Shown here: in pieces, positions 22,401 to 33,513 of the stretch
Layout of the letters: each line of letters opens with the position of its first letter
Position numbering within the stretch: position 1 is the stretch's first letter
NCBI GenBank assembly: GCA_009731375.1
Contig: BJOX01000088.1
Coordinates: 660,067 to 724,066 of the forward strand
From: Paulinella micropora
Taxonomy: Eukaryota; Cercozoa; Imbricatea; Euglyphida
Direction of reading: 5' to 3'
DNA: 64,000 bases
Program-made: the position numbers and the translations under genes
The notes under the pieces: generated by a model
The model's database searches: none
Told to the model about the DNA's origin: nothing
Seen by the model: only the letters and a program-made list of their open reading frames with translations

Positions 22401-23320
22401 GAAACCGAACTCGCCAGGCCCGACAGGTAGCTAGCCACCTACGGCCACATCATCGTCATCATCGTCTTCCTCGACTTCGGTGGCATCGCCGTCATCCCAC
22501 GACATGCACCTACGATCTTGACAAAGACAACAAGCGGAATGGCCTCTTCTTGAACCGGCCCCACAGCCTATCTACCCAGGTATGTTCCGCCTTGCTTCCA
22601 TCAACCCCGACCTACGTACGGACATGGGTCTCAAGATCTTGAAACAACTCAATCACCTTGCGCACATGGAATGGATCTGCTGCGTCTCCTCTGGCGGACT
22701 CAACGCCGCTACAGCCTATCTTACGGACAAGCTTGACCCGGATTGGCAACGCCACCTCTGGTCCGACGAGGATGACGAAGAGGAAGCCGATGAGGACAAG
22801 AATGTCATCAAAGAAGAAGAAGAAGAAGAAGAAGAAGAAGAAGAAGAAGAAGAAGAAGAAGAAGAAGAAGAAGAAGAAGAAAAGGAAGAGGTAGTCGAGC
22901 CAGCCAAGACGGAGAGTGAGCAAGGCGACGACGACGAGGTCAGCCTCCCCTCACTGGCGCAGAAGGACAACATCACCATACTCGCTCGTGGAAAACACTT
23001 GGAGAACAAACGCACACCGCCGCGATCCTCTAAGCGACAGAAGCTGGAGGCGTCCCCAAGCTCAGACGAGCCACCGGCCCCTTCCGCTTCTGTTACCGCT
23101 ACCCCGACTACGAGATCGTCCATGCACGGATGGCAGCCTACACCTTCCTCTCGAGCATCCCAAACGCCTTCGACCACATGGTGGTTGAAATCAGCCTGGA
23201 AACGGGAAGACGAATTGGTACGAGCACAACTCACTCAATCCCAAGGTAAGCCCTCGGTGACACAACGATCTTTAAGCTACGCAGCTTCATCGTTGTCATC
23301 ATCACCGGCATCGTTGTAAT
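19410..23320 (+). pseudogene. large decayed plus-strand gene of unknown function inside the gypsy complex
   Basis: Coding-like sequence runs on the plus strand for 3.9 kb through at least six frame changes. Ordered stretches are MSPTDRARIDNPLLLKRVEF (19720-19780), QDILNKLKGSTMMLES (about 20770), QRYMFKLSTRERCFALQHYF (about 21150), LSSLTIYFINPTDGKFVDS (about 21345) and NLHIRIWSVGENLAALPDDE (about 21810). Ser-rich linkers occur at 20290-20430 and 22190-22250. The last part (22582-23320) has a polyglutamate run and a basic SSKRQKLEASPSSDEP stretch that could be a nuclear signal. No family is recognised. It is antisense to the surrounding gypsy frames, so it is either an extra antisense gene of a large element or a separate insertion. 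Confidence 0.45.
22807..22890. repeat. GAA repeat coding polyglutamate
   Basis: A GAA/GAG run within the plus-strand frame. Confidence 0.95.
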
Positions 23321-23360
23321 CATCACCGGCATCGTCGTCATCATCATCGGCACCATTCGC
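23281..23360. repeat. short tandem repeat (CATCATCACCGG type)
   Basis: Two to three degenerate copies of a roughly 27-base unit rich in TCATCA at the end of the plus-strand frame. Confidence 0.6.
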
Positions 23361-23397
23361 TTCGATTTTGGCTGCCACTTTTCCGACGCAAAAATTG

Positions 23398-24779
23398 CTA
23401 GGCGCATTCTTGCGTGGAAGCAAACAGGTTGACGTGGCGACCGTAGATGTGGACGTTCGAGGTGGACAGGAGGTCATGTGAAATCGAAGGAAGTTGAAGG
23501 CAGGGACGGCGATCGATGATTTTATTGAACTTGGCTATAGGGTAGGACGTCTCCTTCGCCAATGATGCGGGGCGGAAGTCGTAGCTGACCGTGGCCAATT
23601 GTAAATCACCGACCTGAAGTAGCGTCTCGAAGAGATGAAACTCCGTCTCGTAAACGATTTGCTTGGAAGGCGGCTTCAGGGGCATATAGTCCGTGGGCCG
23701 CGCTTGCGCGTCGTCAATAGAGGTTGACCTAGGCCGCGACCTCGTTGGCAAGAAGCAAGTTGATACCGTCAGGAAGGTGGCTCGAGATGTAGATCGTGAT
23801 GGCATGAAGCGGAGACGTCGGGGTGGCCGAGACGAATAGTTCGATGCCTTCAGCGAGGACTGCATCAATACCCACGGATGAGCGTGCGTCGACGGGTGGG
23901 AGCGACACGATCTCAAGTCCTTGGTGTAGTACCCAGTCGAGGAGGGCTACGCCCTTGCAGTTGCATCCTGAGTCCAAAACGCATGAAACTTTGCCGATTC
24001 AATCTTCATCCGATGTCGTCTGAAGATATTTGCGTACGTAGATGCCGCCGCAGACGACGCATGCACACATAGGCATCGCGGAAACCTACCACTGTGCGAA
24101 CTTTGCATTAGCTACATACATACATACATACATACATACATACATGCATACATACATGCATACATACATACATACATGCATGCATGTATACATAGGAATG
24201 GCGGAAACATACTACTGTGCGATTTGCATGAGCTGACCGTCGGGATAGTACAGATGCAAATTGGACGCCGTTTTGGCCGAGGCGATGGACGCGTCGTCAT
24301 ATGGAACGTCCGAAGTGGTTTGCGCGTGGCGGCCGAGGATGGCTTCCAGTTGCAGTGTTTACCTTCGTCTTGACAACGTTGCTGGCGAAGCTTGCATTGA
24401 TCAAACGAATGCTTCGGGGTCTGATCCGGCTTGAGGAACTAATTATGTTCCTTGCAGTAGGAGCATGGGACTCCGGTGAACGGCGGACGCTTTGGTGAAG
24501 TCGAGGTGGACTTTGTGGCGGCCGTAGCAATCGAGGACTTGATGGCGATCGCGTTCGCACCGGTGAGGGGCGGGCGTGTTGCCGTCTTCTTCGTCGGGAG
24601 TGGCTTGTTCGTCTTGGTCCGCTTGTTGGGGCGTCCACGATCCGGTGATGTGGCCGGTTGAGCCATCGACATGGCGTCAGCTTTGCGCTTCTGACGAGGA
24701 GGGCATTTGGACTCCTTGTTTTGGTACCGACACCCTCCCTAAAGTTGATGTGTAATCCAAGTATGACAGCCCACGACAT
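23398..24779 (-). pseudogene. gypsy nucleocapsid zinc finger and aspartic protease, decayed
   Basis: From 24740 downward on the minus strand there is a Cys-containing basic region (CRYQNKESKCPPRQKRK), a Thr/Pro/Lys-rich linker, then a CX2C...HX4C knuckle (CSYCKEHN, an in-frame TAG, then KHSFDQCK). After a microsatellite at 24114-24187, a protease-like segment reads MDSGCNCKGVALLDWVLHQG (23977 onward), where DSG is the likely active site, followed by EGIELFVSATPTSPLHAITI. This is the usual gag-NC-protease order of an LTR element. It could be the missing front of the gypsy pol at 14559-18535, or a second element. Confidence 0.55.
24114..24187. repeat. CATA microsatellite
   Basis: A TACA tetranucleotide array interrupting the minus-strand gag-protease block. 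Confidence 0.95.
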
Positions 24780-24793
24780 CTACAAGGAGTACC

Positions 24794-26343
24794 TTGGACC
24801 TACAGGCTCTGCAGCTCAATCAATTGGGTACTCTCATTCCTTTAGAGGAATTTATTAACCATTTACCAATTTCGACTTCGATGCCTGGGGCACCTGGATC
24901 ACTTTCTGGATTGGTACTTCCAACCCCTGCAAGCACTCCTGTTACCGTGCCCCCATCGACCCTGACTGGTACGACTCCAGCAGCAACCTTGGGAAGTATT
25001 CCTTTGGGACCTGCACCGCCGACTCACTCATCGACGAGCCCCACCACCCCAGCTGCACCATCATCTACTGCAACATCGTCCCCTGTAGTCACTCCATCGA
25101 TGGCCTTTACCCCAGTTGCGTTGCCCGTAAGTGCAACAACATCCATCGGTAGGGTACCTCCAACCACCTCTGATGATCCTTTTGCCCGCCCGGGTAGCCT
25201 AGCGAGTGGAGCGACACCCTGCCCCGGCGTGAACCGCATCCATCACTGGCATCCCTTTTGGCAGCACGCCCACCAGCCCCATTGGTCAATCGTGCACTGT
25301 CCATGTCTGATCCAGCCTTCACGTCGCCACTTCGACAGATGACTGTCCCTCTTGGACCTATGCCGACCTTCGCAACGCAAACGACCACCTCGACTAGTTT
25401 CTCAGGTTCAACCCCCACTACATCAACACCGGTACGCGCAACGCCTCGCATCTCGCTGAGCACAACATTGCAAGGTAGTCGCATCACGTTGAGCCCTCTC
25501 TTCCCCGTTGTGGAAGAAGCTTACTCGACCTTGCTCGCTGCCGGCACGAACCCCTCCGCGGCGGAGGACCGAGGCGCAGCCCCCGTGACTGCAACAACTG
25601 CGACTGCAACAATTGTGACTCCGGTCCCCGTGCCGACCGCTGATGTCGCAACTCAAGCCCGCGAACTTGCATTCAGCTTACAGTTGAACAACTTGTCAAT
25701 GCTCTTGGCATGCAATCGCATCATCGACACGGTGCACAAGTGGGGAGATAAAACTGCAATGGCCCTCATGGACGCGTACTGGGCCCGTTATATTCGACGA
25801 ACGCACCCGCGTCTGGAGCATCATCCCATACATGCTCATGGAGTATTTCATGGAGCTGTTCAAGGGACGTCTGGACAAGGGAGACACGAAGCGACCAGCT
25901 ATGCAAGCCCTCAAACTTCAACGCTTCAAGAAGGAAAGCCTCACAGGTTATGTAAATCGGTGAATCACCAGCTACGACACGGTTTATGCCGCTAGCTACT
26001 GGACGGCCGACGCCAACCAAGTTTGCGACGTGTCCCGGATGCTCACCTCCATGGAACGTGATCGATAGACTCGGTACGCTGCCGAGATACTCAACGCACT
26101 TGGTGTTGCATGGCCCCGCGACCTCTCTGACCTTCTACCTTGGACCAACTCCCTCGACCTCCACGTCATGGAAGACTATAGGCCCTGGATGGAAAGTATT
26201 ACGAAGCCCTCGTCGGCCGCCACACACAAGCGACTGCGTGAGCGCCCTCCTCGCCTAAAGCCTTCTGCTTCCTCTCGCGACTCAACCGTCAAGGTCGACA
26301 CCCGCCAGAAGAACAGACAGCGCAAGGCGCAGCAGGAAAAGTA
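24794..26343 (+). pseudogene. gag capsid-like gene on the plus strand, frameshifted
   Basis: The N-terminal third is Pro/Thr/Ser-rich (24794-25500). The ordered part starts around 25640 with ELAFSLQLNNLSMLLACNRI and continues, after a frame change near 25790, as MLMEYFMELFKGRLDKGD, MQALKLQRFKKESLTGYVNR and SRMLTSMERDR, ending in a basic tail and stop at 26343. The pattern of helices with Trp, LKQ-like and GY motifs is that of a retrotransposon capsid. A TGA and a TAG interrupt the frame. It has no zinc knuckle of its own; a knuckle lies directly adjacent on the other strand at 24779. An inversion of this segment would explain the head-to-head arrangement. Confidence 0.5.
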
Positions 26344-26995
26344 GATGAAACAAATTAGTTTGCTTATCTTTTACTGCTTTAAGTAAATATTACGATATTC
26401 ACCAGAGTAATTAGTAAATAAATCTTCTCGGAACTGCGTTGATTGGGTCCACGAGAGGTCCGCAGTGAGAGGAGTTGACTTCCCTTCCTCAACTTCCTTC
26501 AGGAATTTCTCCTCGGAGGGCAGAAGACCATGGTATACTCCCAGGATGGTAAAGGGGTCCAGTCATTTCCTCTTGTGCTCCCGAAGACGCGACAGGGATC
26601 GTCGTAGCGCGAGTTGGCGAACATTCCACGTCACCAGGGGTGGGCCAGGCAGTGTGAGTACACTTGTAGAGCACGAGGAGCAGCAGAGAGGATGATCTTG
26701 CTGGGTGATAAGGGGGTGACCCTAACACGTGCACAAACAAAACCAGACACATACTGTGTTGGTTGACTGCATAGAGTGTAGAAGAGCAGAGAGACGACAC
26801 AAAAATGCAAAAACAGGTGAACGATCTGTCTCACATATGTTTTTCGATGACCTCTGATCTCCCACGTTCGTTGAGTAGTACCTTCCTTGTAGGAGGTGCT
26901 TTCAAATCGATCTGTCGACAGAGCACACAAAACTCGTGTGTGCAGTTTCCACTTGAAAGGAAAATTCGAATTGTGAGTTTGGATACAATCCCAAG
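26344..26995. other. non-coding, possible element leader
   Basis: No supported ORF. On the minus strand this would be the leader between the putative 5' LTR (26996-27567) and the gag region. No clear primer-binding site was recognised. Confidence 0.4.
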
Positions 26996-27567
26996 GGATA
27001 AATACACAACGAACTTTTATTAAAAGTCTCTATGGCTGCAATAAGTCCTACCTCCTGAGAGTAGGTGAAGTACCAGTAAACAGCTGAGAGGTCACTTCGT
27101 TTATTTACGGAGATTTCTACTTGTTTGCAGACTTTGGTTGCAAAGTACGATCGCAGTTGAGCTTGAACGTAGATTGTGAGTTGGTATCGCGTGACACTTG
27201 AAAATGCAGGTGTAGGCTGCCACTTGAAGGTCAAAGTTGTGGGTTCAAGTGTCCGAGATTTGCTTTTGGAAAAAGTCTTTCACAGTCATGATGTAAAATG
27301 CATGGATTGTGCGGCAAATATTATTTTCCGTTTTCTTGGCCGCGTGTCCACAAATTTACCGTAACGTGGAAAAGGCAATAGAGACGGGTAAAATGGTAAT
27401 TGTCGTAAAAACTTTGATTAAATCGTTTGAATTCATTCCTGGACGAAATCGAAAGCTAGTTAGTGAAGTCAAAACGTCGTGCAAAGGAAAATCTAACGGG
27501 CCGGTCAAAAACAGTAAAATATCAACGGTAGTGGTTTTGGCCGGTCGTTAAAGTGCTCAGTCTGATA
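26996..27567 (-). repeat. LTR-like repeat, copy 2
   Basis: Minus-strand orientation, starting TATCAGACTGAGC at 27567 and ending GTATTTATCC at 26996. It matches copy 3 (28628-29234, opposite orientation) over its whole length and copy 1 (13785-14231) over about 400 bp. It may be the 5' LTR of the minus-strand gypsy element. Confidence 0.6.
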
Positions 27568-27995
27568 ACACACACGTATACGTTCACACACACACACACA
27601 TACATGTACACACACAGACACACACATACACACACACACACGCACGCATGTACACACACACACACACACACACACACATGGTACACGCACGCACACACAC
27701 ATGTACACATACACACACACACACAAACCACACCTACACGCACACACGCACAACACACACACACACACACTCACGTCAAGGTCTGAAGGTGCACACACAC
27801 AGACACTTCACATGTACACACATGACACACAGACACACACAGGAAGAGTGCTCACACCACATGTACACACCACACACACTCACAGACACACACACGCACA
27901 CACACACACTAGACACACGCACACACACACACACACACTGTGACACACACACACGCACACACGCACACGCACACACACACACACACATGTACAGT
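27568..27995. repeat. CA-rich microsatellite
   Basis: About 430 bp of CACA, ACGC and CATGTA repeats between the two inverted LTR-like copies. Predicted His/Thr or Cys/Val proteins are repeat artefacts. Confidence 0.95.
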
Positions 27996-28043
27996 GACAC
28001 AGACTCGTGAAACAGTTTCTTTCCGTCCAAAGCTGGGCATAGT

Positions 28044-28372
28044 TCACGGAAGCAAGCAAAATACCACAAAAATAAAAGCAGGAGAAAGAGGTGAACGGCC
28101 GAGAGATATCTGCCTGCCGTTTCTTTTTTCAAATACTTTCGATAGACCGGTGCCAGATAAATCCTTTCTAAACACAATGTTGTCACCGTTCTTTACGTCA
28201 TATTTCATTGCAGAGGTTCTCAATGGCTTTCGAAATCTGGCAGCCGTTTCCTTTCTCAGTTTGATGCGGTACATTTGCTGCCAAGACTGCTTTTTCTTTT
28301 CCAATTTCCCCAGAGTGAATGCCGCTTTCTCCAGCTTGCGTGCCTTTTTCCTCGGCGCAGAGTGTTGATGAC
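28044..28372 (-). CDS. short Lys-rich ORF, unidentified
   Basis: The frame reads KARKLEKAAFTLGKLEKKK, then KKQSWQQMYRIKLRKETAAR and SAMKYDVKNGDNIVFRKDL on the minus strand, ending about 28044. It is basic and looks more protein-like than the repeats around it. It lies between the two inverted LTR-like copies. It could be a remnant of a transposon protein. No family is recognised. Confidence 0.3.
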
Positions 28373-28373
28373 A

Positions 28374-28510
28374 ACGAACGAACGAACGAATGAACGACGG
28401 CTGCTCACATATAATATTCTGTGAACCCGTTTATTCCTAAGTCAAAAGTCAAGGTATACCTTGAGTTCACGGTATACCTTGAGTTCACGGTATAGCTTGA
28501 GTAATTATTA
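28374..28510. repeat. CGAA tetranucleotide and GGTATACCTTGAG tandem repeats
   Basis: Four CGAA units at 28374-28392, then three copies of a 20-base unit with AAGGTATACCTTGAGTTCAC at about 28450-28502. Confidence 0.8.
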
Positions 28511-28627
28511 AATTGATTTTCAAGGTCATGTTGGCAAGGTTTACCCTAAAATTTTAATAAGTAAACGACGATTTTCACTATGTTTCTTGAGGGCCGACCT
28601 GCGACGAAAAAAAACAACAACAACAAA

Positions 28628-29234
28628 TATCAGACTGAGCACTTTAACGACCGGCCAAAACCACTACCGTTGGCATTTTACTGTTTTTGACCGGCCCGTT
28701 AGATTCTCCTCTGCACGACGTTTCGACTTCACTAACTAGTTTTCGATTTCGTTCAGGAATAACTTCAAACGATCAAGTCAAAGTTCTTTTTACAAAAGAT
28801 CAACTATTACCTTTTTCCTACTCTCTATTGCCTTTTTCCTCGATTTCCCTTGAAACACGCACGTTACGGTAAATTTGTGGACACGCAGTCCTGAGTGACG
28901 GAAAAATAATATTTGCCGTTCACATCCATGCCTTTTTCATCCATGACTGTGAAGATTTTTCCCAAAAGCGAATTTTGGACACGAACCCACAACTTGGACT
29001 TGAAGCCCTCCTTCAAGTACAACACTTGCTTCTTCAAGTGACACACCTCACCAACTCACAATCTACGATTCATCGTGTTCGTACTCTGCAACCAAAATCT
29101 GCAAACAGGATAGAAATCTACGTAAATAAACGAAGTGACCTCTCAGCTATTTACTGGTATTTCACCTACTCTCTGGAGTTAGGACTCATTGCAGCCATGG
29201 AGACTTTTAATAAGAGTTCGTTGTGTATTTATCC
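28628..29234 (+). repeat. LTR-like repeat, copy 3 (inverted relative to copies 1 and 2)
   Basis: Starts TATCAGACTGAGC at 28628 and ends GTATTTATCC at 29234. With copy 2 it forms an inverted repeat of about 600-bp arms around a 1.06-kb core. Confidence 0.75.
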
Positions 29235-29348
29235 GATAATTAGGTATAAACCGGTCACACACGGACCTTGCCCTACCTTTCACTTGCGGTTTGCCGGGAG
29301 ACTCTGTAAGAAGTCAGGTTGCTCACAGCCACTTTAATCCGAAGGCAT

Positions 29349-29574
29349 CAACGCAGAACTGAACTGCAAGAGAGCTAACTAATCTAAGTGCGTGACTAAC
29401 AGTAACTGAATCTCAATGTTATTGTCAGTCCACAATGGTAAGTGTAACGTGCACAATTGACTTGAATTATCGATTACGGTTACTCCTAATTATGAATTAG
29501 TAAAATATTACTGCGCACAGAAGTTAATCATAAATACGACTTAAATATCAACTCGAAGTTTGACTGTCCAACGC
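29349..29574 (-). repeat. 3' LTR of the minus-strand copia element
   Basis: On the minus strand it starts CGTTGGACAGTC directly after the purine tract and probably ends TTCTGCGTTG at 29349. Both ends carry CGTTG, as do the LTR ends of the plus-strand element. Without a partner LTR the outer end is inferred. Confidence 0.55.
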
Positions 29575-29584
29575 TCCCCCTTAA
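29575..29584 (-). promoter_or_regulatory. polypurine tract
   Basis: Minus strand TTAAGGGGGAG just before CGTTG. The plus-strand copia element has CTAAGGGGGAG before CGTTG at the equivalent place. Confidence 0.75.
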
Positions 29585-30220
29585 TTCAATGTCGATTGTA
29601 CTGTTGGATAACTTCGCAACAATCGTGTTAGACTGAGTGAGCTTAATGTCTAATAAATGCTACACCAACGCGCAAAACGTAGAAAGTCACAAATCGTGAA
29701 TCCATACGAATCATCAATTCCTCGCTGAAAAAGCATCTCGATCCAGTAGGTCGATTAAATTGACGTAAAAGGGCTCATACGTTAATGACAAATCCGTACT
29801 TACAAATAAAAGTAGCAATTACGGCTACTTACATGATAGCAATCCTATAGTTGCTTTTTGCGTGTAAATCACAATAAAAACTGATAACTTGTTTAGCCCT
29901 CTGTTAACTAGTAGTTATATGTTGGTAGTCCGCGATCAACTCGACGAATGAAGTCGCTGCAGTCGCTGTCCGACTTCCTCCATGTCCGACTTCCTCCTTG
30001 CCTTCTGGACTTCCGCCATCCCGCTCTTGCCGTCCACGACCGATGGTGACGTGACGTCACACGCTTCGTTAACGCTCGAATCAAGTCCACGGGATCAATC
30101 GTCTCGCCTCAAATGGATACGTACATAGAGACATCGCCTGCAAAGAAAAGACTCATACTCACACAAAAGAACATCATGAGTGAACTCAGCGGAAATTTGC
30201 AGATTTTCCGTGAATAAAGT
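29585..30220. other. 3' untranslated region of the minus-strand copia element
   Basis: AT-rich, about 630 bp, between the RNase H stop and the polypurine tract. A short Arg-rich ORF at 29908-30090 has no motif. Confidence 0.6.
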
Positions 30221-30871
30221 TTATGGTTCAAGTGTGATCATGAACTTACTAACCAAGTACTCAAACTGATCTTTAGGTACATGTTTAGTTGGCACATCCG
30301 CTATCTGCTTCTTAGTTCCTACCTTTACGAACCTTACTTCTTTATCACGTTGCGCATGATGCATGAAATGTAGTTCAAGTGGAAGATGTTTAGTGCGTGA
30401 TCCTGACATTCCTCTCTCTGCTGCTAAAATAGTTTGTGCGTTGTCCTCAAATAATTATAATGGGCTTTTCTGTGGTACTCTTAATTCCTCCGCTATATGC
30501 CTTACTGCTAACCCTTCCCGGATACATTCTACTGCTGCGAAGATTTCCGCATCATTCGAGCTCAATGCAATCCGTGATTGTCGCTTCGATAACCATGCAA
30601 CCGGGTCGTCCCCACAGAACTATATACCCTGTACGAGACTTCCTGTCTTTGTACATACTTTATGCGCCGCATCAGGCCATAGAGTAATTCCGGGATATGT
30701 TCTTGCCTCTTGCGATGATTTCGGTCCGTGAAATGCAATACCGCGAAATGAATTCACTAAGTACAGAAAAATTCGTCCCAACATTGCATAAGTCACTCCG
30801 ACGTCAACAGTCTGCATAACGCTAGCTGCATTCAAAGCTTGATCTGCATCCGGTCTAGTCATCTTAGTCAA
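30221..30871 (-). pseudogene. copia RNase H (minus-strand element)
   Basis: Reading down from 30871: SVMQTVDVGVTYAMLGRIF, then WPDAAHKVCTKTG with a catalytic Asp, a frame change, then AWLSKRQSRIALSSNDAEIF and the continuous EC-IREGLAVRH segment at 30540-30500, and finally KHLPLELHFMHHAQ and VGTKKQIADVPTKH to the stop. A TAA at 30456-30458 interrupts the frame where the sister element has Glu. The EC-IREG segment is uninterrupted here, while in the sister element it is split by the 1.1-kb cassette. Confidence 0.8.
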
Positions 30872-31056
30872 GAATAGTCACTTTCCAACTAAGCTAGGAA
30901 TATAATGCTTCCTAAGTGCACTAGATTCAGACATAGGCTCTGGCTCCTGTTCAGCGCTAGGCGTACTTAGCGGGCGCGCGTCAGCATATCCTACATCTTT
31001 CAAGATCTGTTTCTGGCAACTCGTCTGATGTAGCAAAATGCGGCCTCCTTCCTGTT

Positions 31057-32474
31057 CTATTCTATACCCTTAAACTCGTTGGCTACTCTCAATCGTTTTA
31101 GTGGATAGAATTTTTCCAGTTGGCTTGCAAACCTGTCATACGCGCGTTCGTTAGGCGCCGAGAAAATTAAATCATCTACATGAAATATGCCAATGATTGC
31201 GTCTCTTATGGGCTTGTCCTTCTCAACCAACATACATAGATCGGCATCTAGCAGTCGAAATCCTAACTCCTCTAACTTTGTTGCCAAGATCTCATGCCGA
31301 CGTCTGCCTGCTTGTGGGGCACCGTACAGAGCTCCATCTATCCTTAATATCATGCCTTCATGACCTTCACTGTCTAAACCATCTGGGGCATATGCATAAA
31401 CAGGATCGTTCATTCTAGCATTATACCGTATAGCTTATGACCATGCCAAGCGGCTATCTTAGCTAAGAAAAGTAATGATCGGTGAGCTGCACAAGGTACA
31501 AATAGCCGATCTGGGTTATAGCTGACTCCTGGTTCGAGCATATCTCCTCTCAAAACTAATCGTGACTTGACAAAATTTCGTCCTTTATCATCAAGCTTGA
31601 CTTTGTGTACCCATGTCAACCTATCCATCTTCGACACTCCCTTCTCTTTTGCTTCCTTGGGGCTTACCCAGGTATAGGTTTTAAAAGACTTAAGAGCTTC
31701 TATCTCTTTATCCATGCCTTCTTTCAACTCCTTTGCTGTTAGCCCTTCGTCGACTATCGCTTTCGGCACACGCAGTGTGAGGTAGAGTAAAACTTCACTA
31801 CTATCCTCTCCTAGTATGCTGTCCTCGGACGACTCGTCCTTCTCTAGTTCACCGGGCGGATGGATTGGGTCTACATTATATTTCTTGACTTCACTGTCTA
31901 GCACCTTCTCAACTGAACCGTCCTCAAAAGCTACAAAGTGACTCGGCTCGGGTTGCTTACGAACTTTAAGTCTGTTACCTTTCTCGCAGGGTTTCAAAAC
32001 TTTACCGGCTCGTTTAGCTTCTTTCCAACTGTCTGCATATTCTTCCTTGGCCCATAGTTCACCAAAAGCTACAGCTGGTACAACTACCTTGACATCTTCT
32101 AATGAGGCATCTTCCTTGACTACCTTCTTAGTCGCGACTGGTTGTGTGTCCGGCGTTGCTATCGTCCGTTCCTTTCTTTCTCGTTTCCCTCTCACTATGT
32201 TAGCTGTCGTGATCCTGTCACTTTGCTCCCATGTGAGGCCCTTGTTTGGCGCCTCTCCTTCCCTATACCTCCTACTTGGGTGACTAGCTGAAGGGTCTTG
32301 CGCACTAAGCGATTCAATGGGTGTTACCCAGTTGTCCTGATCGACAACTTGACTTTCGTCAGAGTCAATGGGAAGACTGGAATCTGGACCAGTGTCGTCC
32401 TCAACTCTGCTCCTTTGACTCCCCCTGAATTTCACGTTGCGGTTCTGTCTCCGTTTGCTCAAGCTGCTCTGCAT
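31057..32474 (-). pseudogene. copia reverse transcriptase (minus-strand element), catalytic deletion
   Basis: The N-terminal linker is acidic and charged. RT starts around SKMDRLTWVHKVKLDDKGRN, then GDMLEPGVSYNPDRLFVPCA. At about 31420 the frame breaks: LYGI is followed at once by NARMNDPVYAYAP, so the DFKNAYL segment carrying the first catalytic Asp is deleted and the frame shifts. The second frame continues with DGALYGAPQAGRR and the catalytic box GIFHVDDLIFSAP. It ends at a stop near 31057. The enzyme cannot be active. Confidence 0.85.
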
Positions 32475-32488
32475 TGCTACTCTCCCCC

Positions 32489-33513
32489 TCAGATTTCTCG
32501 TCGTCCCATTCGACTCCTCTGGGTGGGGTGTGCATCCTTTCCGACTATATGGGGGTTGAAGCGCACGTTACGCACGTTCGATATTACCTTGGCCGTCCAA
32601 ACCCTGTAAAGCTCTTTGAACACATCGTATCCCAAAAGCATTACGCGTTTTCCCCTATAGTTTCCTTGGCCAACTTGCTTACCTACATACATTACTCCCA
32701 TACATCCTATTGGTTGCAGTTGCCGAATGGCCGGTTTATAACCCAAACACTGTTCGAAGGGTGAAATCCCTTGACGTGGTCCGGTTGCAGCTGGCAATAT
32801 GTTGTGTAGTGTGGTGGCGGTGTGTTCCATATCTGCCCAAAACTTAAGTGGAAGGTTAGCTTCATATCTCATAGCCCTAGCTGGCCCTGCCGTTATGTTG
32901 TTAACTTTTTCAGCTATCGGATTGCCATCCTTGTCTCCCGGTGCTGAAACTTTCCAAATAAATTGGAGTGGTTTCCACCATTCGATAACTTCCACGGGAG
33001 CAACGAATTCGTTGTCACACGTGACAAGTTTGACCTTCCTACCGGTCTGTCGTTCAAACCACGCTACTGCCTGCTTAAGACACTCTATGAACTCGTTGAT
33101 TTCTTGTGCCTCAAGTAAAAGTCTAAGATATAACCTGAAAAATCGTCTGTAAGACAAAACTTGTAGTACTTGCCGTTGATGGACATTACAGCCTACGGTC
33201 CGGCTGTATCTACGTGCAAGATCTCACTCGCATAACTAGCTCTCCTTATCCTGTTCTTCTTAAATCTGGGCAACTCCTTAGCCTTACCCATCATACAAGC
33301 TTCGCAATATCTAACTAAATCCTGATTGCCTACAACTTTGCGGCCCATTGCCTTGCCTAATGCATAGGTCTTCTTTATAGCCTTATGCCCGCTGCACTGA
33401 TGCATGACATAGATGTCTACAGGCTTCTTGTTCGCACTCTTTTCAGGATACATACAGTATAAAACATCCCATCTACCCCGTCTTCGTCTTCTTTGCTTTG
33501 ATCTTGGGGTCAA
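32489..33513 (-). pseudogene. copia integrase (minus-strand element)
   Basis: Reading from 33513: the zinc domain (HQCSGHKAIKKTYALGKAMG, then CEACMMGKAKELP), the first Asp in HVDTAGP, an in-frame TAG at 33193-33195, then SINGKYYKFCLTDDFSGYIL and a frame change. The core follows with FERQTGRKVKLVTCDNEF (second Asp) and the conserved AMRYEANLPLKFWADMEHTA and ISPFEQCLGYKPA. The product would integrate the cDNA, but the stop and frameshift break it. Confidence 0.8.

Noticed and set aside
22582-23319. Complete acidic nuclear protein gene
   Set aside because: The frame is part of a longer decayed coding block with frameshifts upstream; it does not stand alone.
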